DNA from: an uncultured Collinsella sp.
GTDB lineage: Bacteria > Actinomycetota > Coriobacteriia > Coriobacteriales > Coriobacteriaceae
Assembly: GCA_958427355.1 (NCBI GenBank)
Contig: CAUACA010000041.1
Location: forward strand, 1 to 10,164
Reading direction: 5' to 3'
Length of the DNA stretch: 10,164 bases
This document shows positions 6,722 to 10,164 of this stretch, in pieces (within the stretch, counting starts at the first letter, position 1; each line of letters starts with the position of its first letter). The position numbers and the translations under genes are program-made. The notes under the pieces were generated by a model that worked only from the letters and a program-made list of their open reading frames with translations, did no database searches and had not been told where the DNA came from.

Positions 6722-6788
6722 AGTTGCGGTGGAATAGGGATTGATTTGCGGCCGATAAGCCAAAAACAGTCCCTATTTCACCGCAACT
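6722..6788. repeat. Palindromic repeat, copy 2
   Basis: This copy has the same organisation and orientation as the one at 3158-3225: arms 6722-6742 and 6768-6788, with a short central loop. The two non-Watson-Crick positions (G-T and T-G) both pair in plus-strand RNA. Compared with copy 1, the second and penultimate bases have changed together (C with G there, G with C here), so pairing is preserved. The copies' inner loop stem is not conserved. It begins 13 bp beyond the degV stop codon, where it may act as a 3' hairpin for that gene, although no T-tract follows. Confidence 0.92.
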
Positions 6789-6801
6789 GATGTGGGTGTC
6801 C

Positions 6802-7662
6802 CTAGCGAGTTGGCTGGTAGCGGGGGCAGTAGCTGATGGCGATGGCGTCGACGCCTACGTGGGTGGCGATGGTGCAGCCGATGGGGCCGGTGCCGGCGTC
6901 TACGTAGTCCTGGCCTGCGAGCGCTTGGTTGACGAGCTCCTGCTCCTCGGCAGCGCCGGTCGTGAGCACGCGCACGCTGGAGCCCGGATGCTCGGTCAAA
7001 AATGCGAGGCAATCGGCCATGGTGTTGGCGACGATGCGCTTGGCGCCGCGGCCCTTTTTGATGGCCTTGATCTCGCCCGATTTCCACTCCGGCGAAACGG
7101 CCAGGCGAATGTTGAGCATCTGCGTCAGCTGGCCGGCGAGTTTGGGCGCGCGGCCGTTCTTAACGAGGTTTTCGAGCGTGCGGGGAATCAGCAGCAGGTA
7201 GGTGTCGGACAGCGTCGCGCGGATCTGCGTCTCGGTCTCGTCCAGGCTGCGGCCGTCCTCGCGCATGGCGAGCGCGTACTCCACCAGCAGGCCCTCGGCG
7301 CCCGAGCCGGTGCGCGAATCGATGCAGCGCACGTCGAGCTCGTGGGTATCGGCTGTCAGGCTGGCGTTGGCATAGCAGGCGGACCACTCGCTGCACAGCG
7401 AGATAAAGATGGCGCTGTCGTGGCCGTCAGCGAGCACGCGATCAAAGAGCGCCTTGAACTCACCGGCGCTCGGCTGCGAGGTGTGCGGTAGCTGCTCGGA
7501 GCCTGCCATGCGGGCGACGTACTCCTCGGCGGTGATCTGCACCTGGTCGAGCAGGTCCTCGCCTTCGATAATCACATGCAGTGGAATCACGTAAATGCCG
7601 AGCTCTTGGGCGCGGGCGGGGGAGATGTCCGACGTGGAGTCGGTTATGATGGCAAAAGACAT
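6802..7662 (-). CDS. DegV-family fatty-acid-binding protein
   Basis: DegV/FakB proteins bind a fatty acid in a two-domain fold. The best-studied members present it to a FakA kinase so that host or medium fatty acids can be phosphorylated and enter phospholipids. The 286 residues begin with the family's typical IITDSTSDI (5-13), keep TSQPS (61-65) that contacts the lipid carboxylate, SEWSACYANA (91-100) in place of the usual LSGTYQSA-like segment, and IDSRTGSGAEG (114-124). The usual HxGPGA motif near the C-terminus reads HVGVDA (268-273). I use ATG 7662 because AAAGG lies 7 nt upstream; the upstream in-frame ATG at 7734 would place the promoter inside the gene. No FakA kinase is in the window, so its partner, if any, is elsewhere. 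The gene diverges from the HAD gene. Confidence 0.92.
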   Translation of the reverse strand: MSFAIITDSTSDISPARAQELGIYVIPLHVIIEGEDLLDQVQITAEEYVARMAGSEQLPHTSQPSAGEFKALFDRVLADGHDSAIFISLCSEWSACYANASLTADTHELDVRCIDSRTGSGAEGLLVEYALAMREDGRSLDETETQIRATLSDTYLLLIPRTLENLVKNGRAPKLAGQLTQMLNIRLAVSPEWKSGEIKAIKKGRGAKRIVANTMADCLAFLTEHPGSSVRVLTTGAAEEQELVNQALAGQDYVDAGTGPIGCTIATHVGVDAIAISYCPRYQPTR

Positions 7663-7718
7663 AATTGCACCTTTCGTTGGGGCGTTTGCGCGCCGCCTTC
7701 TGAGAGCAAAGTGCGACA

Positions 7719-7724
7719 AGTATA
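7719..7724 (-). promoter_or_regulatory. Candidate degV promoter -10
   Basis: On the minus strand TATACT occupies 7724-7719, about 57 nt before the degV ATG. The sequence 17-18 bp upstream is a poor -35. Because the complementary strand reads TATAGT at 7721-7726, the same few bases could also serve as a -10 for the divergent HAD gene; I cannot choose between the two. Confidence 0.4.
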
Positions 7725-7754
7725 GTAGAGTCATTCCACATTGCTAGGTTCAAT

Positions 7755-7770
7755 TGTTGAATAGTCAACA
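7755..7770. promoter_or_regulatory. Dyad in the degV/HAD divergent region
   Basis: TGTTGAATAGTCAACA is a 6-bp inverted repeat with a 4-bp centre, lying between the two divergent starts (degV 7662, HAD 7819). A binding site for a dimeric regulator is plausible from position and symmetry alone. No matching regulator gene is visible, and the site is short enough to be chance. Confidence 0.25.
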
Positions 7771-7818
7771 GTTTGAAGTGTCGGTGTGGAAATCATCAAC
7801 TGGGGAAGAGGGATGCCG

Positions 7819-8481
7819 ATGGAGGCACTGGAGATATGCAAGCGGCCGGTCGTGCTGTTTGATTTCGATGGCACGGTGGCCGATACAGGCCGGGCGGTGA
7901 TGACCTCGACGCGCAAGACGCTTGCTGCGCGCGGGTTTTCGGAAGCGCAGATGGGTGACCTGCGCCGTATGATCGGGCCTCCCCTGTGGAAGAGCTTCCA
8001 CGACTTTTATGGCTTCTCGCGCGAGGAATCGCTTGTGGTGGCCGACGAGTACCGTGCCTTTTTCGATGAGCTGGGGCCGGATGAGTACCCCGTGTTCGAT
8101 GGAATCTCCGAGCTGCTCGACAGCCTTGCCGCGCAGGGGCATCGCATGGCGGTCGCGACGTCTCGCATGGAGGCGAAGTGCATCGATATGGTGCATGAGC
8201 TGGGGCTTTGCCAGTTTGAGGCCGTGGTTGGCATGAATCCGCCGCAGGGGCGCGAGACCAAGGCGGATTCGGTCCGCGATGCGCTGGCGGCCCTGGGCGC
8301 GACGGCCGACGGTGCCGTGATGATCGGCGATCGCTTCAACGATGTGGAGGGCGCGCACGCGATGGGCGTGCCGTGTATCGGCATCTATTCGGGCGCGGCG
8401 GCACCGGGGGAGCACGAGGCCGCGGGCGCCGATGCGGTGGTGCACTCGGTGGCCGAGCTTGCTAAACTTTTCGCTATATAA
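7819..8481 (+). CDS. HAD-superfamily phosphatase, phosphoglycolate-phosphatase-like
   Basis: This is a cytoplasmic haloacid-dehalogenase hydrolase, subfamily I with a helical cap, probably removing phosphate from a small metabolite. The 220 residues carry all four motifs: DFDGTVAD (15-22; nucleophile Asp15, acid/base Asp17), ATSR (113-116; Thr114), Lys148 in RETKADS, and IGDRFND (169-175; Asp171 and Asp175 for magnesium). The cap spans roughly 21-95. I favour ATG 7819, with GAGGG 6 nt upstream. ATG 7813 (behind GGGGA) and GTG 7786 are in-frame alternatives adding 2 or 11 residues. The substrate cannot be told from sequence; Gph/PGP-type phosphatase is a fold-level label. The dipeptidase gene follows after 54 bp with no clear terminator, so the two may be co-transcribed. 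Confidence 0.9.
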   Translation: MEALEICKRPVVLFDFDGTVADTGRAVMTSTRKTLAARGFSEAQMGDLRRMIGPPLWKSFHDFYGFSREESLVVADEYRAFFDELGPDEYPVFDGISELLDSLAAQGHRMAVATSRMEAKCIDMVHELGLCQFEAVVGMNPPQGRETKADSVRDALAALGATADGAVMIGDRFNDVEGAHAMGVPCIGIYSGAAAPGEHEAAGADAVVHSVAELAKLFAI

Positions 8482-8535
8482 GTATGTGATGTGAGAGGCG
8501 GGCGCGCTCGCCGCTCATTGGTAAGGAGGTCCTCC

Positions 8536-9972
8536 ATGAATCAGGTGGAGCAGAGCGTTACCGAGTATGTCGACGAGGTCTGGGAGGATGTCGTCGCCGA
8601 TATCGAGCAGCTGGTGAGTTATCCGTCCGTGGCAGTTTCCGCCGATGCGGAGCCCGGCGCGCCGTTTGGCCGCCCAGTCCGTGACGCGCTCGATTGCGCG
8701 CTCGGCATTGCGCAGAAGCTCGGCTACCAGACGAGCGACGACGAGGGCTTTGTGGGCATTGCCGATATCCCTGGCCGCGGCGACAAGCAGCTCGCGACTA
8801 TCTGCCATGTGGACGTGGTGCCTGCCGGCCCCGGCTGGAACACCGACCCGTTTGCGATGGAGCGTCGCGAGGGCTGGCTGCTCGGCCGCGGCGTGATCGA
8901 CGACAAGGGCCCGGCCGTGCTGTCGCTCTACGCCGGCGCCTATCTGCTCAAGCACGGCATCACCCCGCGCTATACCTTCCGCGCGCTGCTGGGCTGCGAT
9001 GAGGAAGTGGGTATGTCCGACGTTCACCATTATCTGGAGAACCACGCGAACCCCGACTTTCTGTTTACGCCCGATGCCGAGTTCCCGGTTTGTAATGCCG
9101 AGAAGGGCCAGTTTGGGGCGACGTTTGTGAGTCCCAAGATCGACGGCGGGCGCATTGTGTCCTGGAGCGGCGCCGAAGCGAGCAACGCCATTCCGTCGCA
9201 GTCTATCTGCGAGCTCGCGATTGCCGCCGATGAGCTGCCGGCGCCGGTCGAGAACGCCGATTGTCTGGAGATCACGGCGCTTGATAATGGCCATGCGCAG
9301 ATTTTCGCCCACGGTATCGGTGGCCATGCTTCGATGCCCGAGGGAACGATCAATGCCGTCGGCCTGATCGTGTCGTATCTGCGCGAGGCCGAGGACGCGT
9401 TTGGTGCACGCGACGAGCGTCTGCTGACGCCTGCCGAGCACGAGTTCGTCAAGTTCCTGGCCTTTGTGCATGCGGATGCCTATGGCCGCGGCCTAGGTAT
9501 CGATGCGACGAGTCCGGCGTTTGGCCCGCTTACCTGCAACGCTGGCGTCATCCGCGTGGCGGATGGCCATATTGAGCAGGTCATCGACGTGCGCTTCCCC
9601 GACAGTACGAGTGCCGATACCATCCGCGAGCAGCTCGACCCGCTCGTGGGCCGTTTTGGCGTGACGTGTCAGCTGGGTCGCGCTAAGGTGCCGTTCTCGG
9701 TGTCTGCCGACGATCCGGCCGTGAAGGCGCTTATTGATACCTATAACGAGTTTACGGGCAAGCATGCTGAGCCCTTTGCTATGGGCGGCGGCACGTACGC
9801 GCGCAACTTTGCCCGCGCCGTCTCGTTTGGCCCCGAAGAGACCGGCCTGGAGCTGCCCGCGTGGGGCGGCCAGATGCACGGCCCCAACGAGTGTGCCAGC
9901 GAAGAACAGCTCAAGCAGGCGCTCAAGATTTATATCGTGGCGATCCTGCGCCTCAACGAACTCGAACTATAG
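8536..9972 (+). CDS. M20 Sapep/PepV-type metallo-dipeptidase
   Basis: This is a di-zinc (or manganese) dipeptidase of peptidase family M20, close to lactobacillar PepV and staphylococcal Sapep, which cleave dipeptides in the cytoplasm. The 478 residues are full length. Expected ligands are visible: CHVDVVP (90-96; His91, Asp93), GRGVIDDKGP (117-126; bridging Asp122), GCDEEVG (153-159; catalytic Glu156, metal Glu157), TPDAEFP (178-184; Asp180) and GQMHGPNE (445-452; His448). The lid/dimerisation-like domain lies between about 185 and 385 and contains HGIGGHASMPEG (259-270). ATG 8536 follows AAGGAGGT by 5 nt; the GTG at 8491 would add 15 basic residues and lacks such support. The ribosome binding site and the next bases (GGAGG-T-CCTCC) are mutually complementary, an oddity of unknown effect. 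A 12-bp hairpin starts in the stop codon. Confidence 0.95.
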   Translation: MNQVEQSVTEYVDEVWEDVVADIEQLVSYPSVAVSADAEPGAPFGRPVRDALDCALGIAQKLGYQTSDDEGFVGIADIPGRGDKQLATICHVDVVPAGPGWNTDPFAMERREGWLLGRGVIDDKGPAVLSLYAGAYLLKHGITPRYTFRALLGCDEEVGMSDVHHYLENHANPDFLFTPDAEFPVCNAEKGQFGATFVSPKIDGGRIVSWSGAEASNAIPSQSICELAIAADELPAPVENADCLEITALDNGHAQIFAHGIGGHASMPEGTINAVGLIVSYLREAEDAFGARDERLLTPAEHEFVKFLAFVHADAYGRGLGIDATSPAFGPLTCNAGVIRVADGHIEQVIDVRFPDSTSADTIREQLDPLVGRFGVTCQLGRAKVPFSVSADDPAVKALIDTYNEFTGKHAEPFAMGGGTYARNFARAVSFGPEETGLELPAWGGQMHGPNECASEEQLKQALKIYIVAILRLNELEL

Positions 9973-9999
9973 TTACGCGGTTTTACCAAACCGCGTAAC
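9972..9999. terminator. Perfect 12-bp hairpin after the dipeptidase gene
   Basis: GTTACGCGGTTT (9972-9983) and AAACCGCGTAAC (9988-9999) form a perfect stem with a TACC loop, beginning at the last base of the dipeptidase stop codon. No T-tract follows on either strand, so it is only terminator-like. It may protect the 3' end of the mRNA or be a small dispersed palindrome. Confidence 0.5.
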
Positions 10000-10012
10000 C
10001 AGTCGACGCTAC

Positions 10013-10111
10013 AAGCCCGCCAGAGCGGCAATCTGCCTTTCAACTTCGGCGGCATGATCAAAAGATCAATGCCACCTCGTTTCAAGGCACCTTGCTCGCT
10101 CTGGCGGGCTT
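10013..10111. ncRNA. Extended stem-loop, possible structured RNA or repeat
   Basis: Outer arms 10013-10027 and 10097-10111 (AAGCCCGCCAGAGCG and its complement) pair perfectly over 15 bp. Inside, GCAA (10028-10031) pairs with TTGC (10092-10095), leaving one bulged base. TGCCTT (10034-10039) pairs with AAGGCA (10084-10089) across a 2x2 internal loop. GGCATGATC (10050-10058) pairs with GATCAATGCC (10063-10072) around AAAA, with a bulge. Four stacked helices in about 99 nt indicate selection for structure. The strand is undecided because all pairs are Watson-Crick. It could be a leader of a gene starting at 10120, an independent RNA, or a dispersed inverted-repeat element. A Collinsella-specific RNA family (Collinsella-1) exists in the literature, but I cannot say that this is it. 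Confidence 0.5.
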
Positions 10112-10119
10112 TCGCTCAT

Positions 10120-10164
10120 ATGACCCAATCCGCTGTCAAGAGCCACAATGGCCCCGCCGACCGC
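10120..10164 (+). CDS. Possible 5' end of a gene leaving the right edge
   Basis: ATG 10120 opens a frame of 15 codons, MTQSAVKSHNGPADR, without a stop before the window ends. The only ribosome-binding-like sequence is GGCGGG (10103-10108), inside the right arm of the stem-loop at 10013-10111 and 11 nt from the ATG. The peptide has a plausible hydrophilic N-terminus but matches no family I recognise. A minus-strand frame entering from the right edge and ending near 10067 is also open, so the coding strand is uncertain. Confidence 0.3.
   Translation, partial: MTQSAVKSHNGPADR

Larger units (their letters stand above)
6195..6801. other. 607-bp gene-free stretch with repeats
   Basis: No convincing gene lies between the helicase-primase and degV. 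From the left it holds the helicase leader with a stem-loop (to 6242), about 160 bp in which I recognise nothing, a 231-bp inverted-repeat element (6403-6633), about 90 bp of unrecognised sequence, and palindromic repeat copy 2 (6722-6788). A minus-strand frame of 102 codons (6056-6364) overlaps the helicase start, and one of 68 codons (6511-6717) overlaps the element's right end. Neither has a recognisable product or good ribosome binding site. The stretch is markedly more AT-rich than the core genes. No convincing -35/-10 pair for the helicase gene was found. Confidence 0.75.

Noticed and set aside
8515..9471. A 318-codon antisense frame over the dipeptidase gene
   Set aside because: It is a shadow of the M20 gene in GC-rich DNA; no motif or ribosome binding site supports it.
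29..10133. CGGATTGGGTCATA in the left repeats and its reverse complement near 10119-10132
   Set aside because: A single 14-mer match in about 10 kb on both strands is not far from chance. It covers a possible ATG ACC CAA TCC start in each case, but the flanks do not match.

Overview
The window looks like a chromosomal segment of a high-GC gut actinobacterium of the Coriobacteriia, most likely Collinsella or a close relative. This is an inference from strongly GC-biased third codon positions in the housekeeping genes, the gene types, and palindromic intergenic repeats of a kind I associate with Collinsella. No rRNA or tRNA gene is present to fix the taxon.

Layout. Bases 1-300 are an intergenic region with a perfect 99-bp tandem duplication, followed by a TATAAT promoter for tgt (queuine/preQ1 tRNA-guanine transglycosylase, 309-1448, +). 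A strong intrinsic terminator (1598-1645) sits immediately before the ribosome binding site of a LOG-family nucleotide phosphoribohydrolase gene (1662-2420, +). Then comes an accessory block: a RelB/DinJ-YafQ type II toxin-antitoxin pair (2534-3144, +), a convergent 994-codon gene for an archaeo-eukaryotic-primase/superfamily-2-helicase/PLD-like protein of the TOTE conflict-system type (3210-6194, -), and about 600 bp without genes (6195-6801). That gene-free stretch holds a 231-bp element with 36-bp terminal inverted repeats (6403-6633). A 67/68-bp palindromic repeat brackets the helicase-primase gene (3158-3225 and 6722-6788). After the block the high-GC core resumes with a DegV-family fatty-acid-binding protein (6802-7662, -), a divergent HAD phosphatase (7819-8481, +) and an M20 Sapep/PepV-type dipeptidase (8536-9972, +). 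The last 190 bp contain a 12-bp perfect hairpin, a roughly 99-nt extended stem-loop, and perhaps the first 15 codons of another gene.

How the parts relate. tgt acts in tRNA modification, LOG in nucleotide metabolism, DegV in fatty-acid use, the HAD protein in phosphoester hydrolysis and the dipeptidase in peptide catabolism. They share a neighbourhood but no obvious pathway. The accessory block has the look of a small horizontally acquired island between LOG and degV: visibly lower GC and more mixed codon use, toxin-antitoxin genes, a likely conflict/defence helicase-primase, and repeats on both sides. The most interesting items are the primase-helicase protein, the palindromic repeat copies (one supplies that protein's last codons and stop), the terminator placed where only read-through transcription can reach LOG, and the structured element ending 8 nt before a possible start codon at the right edge.
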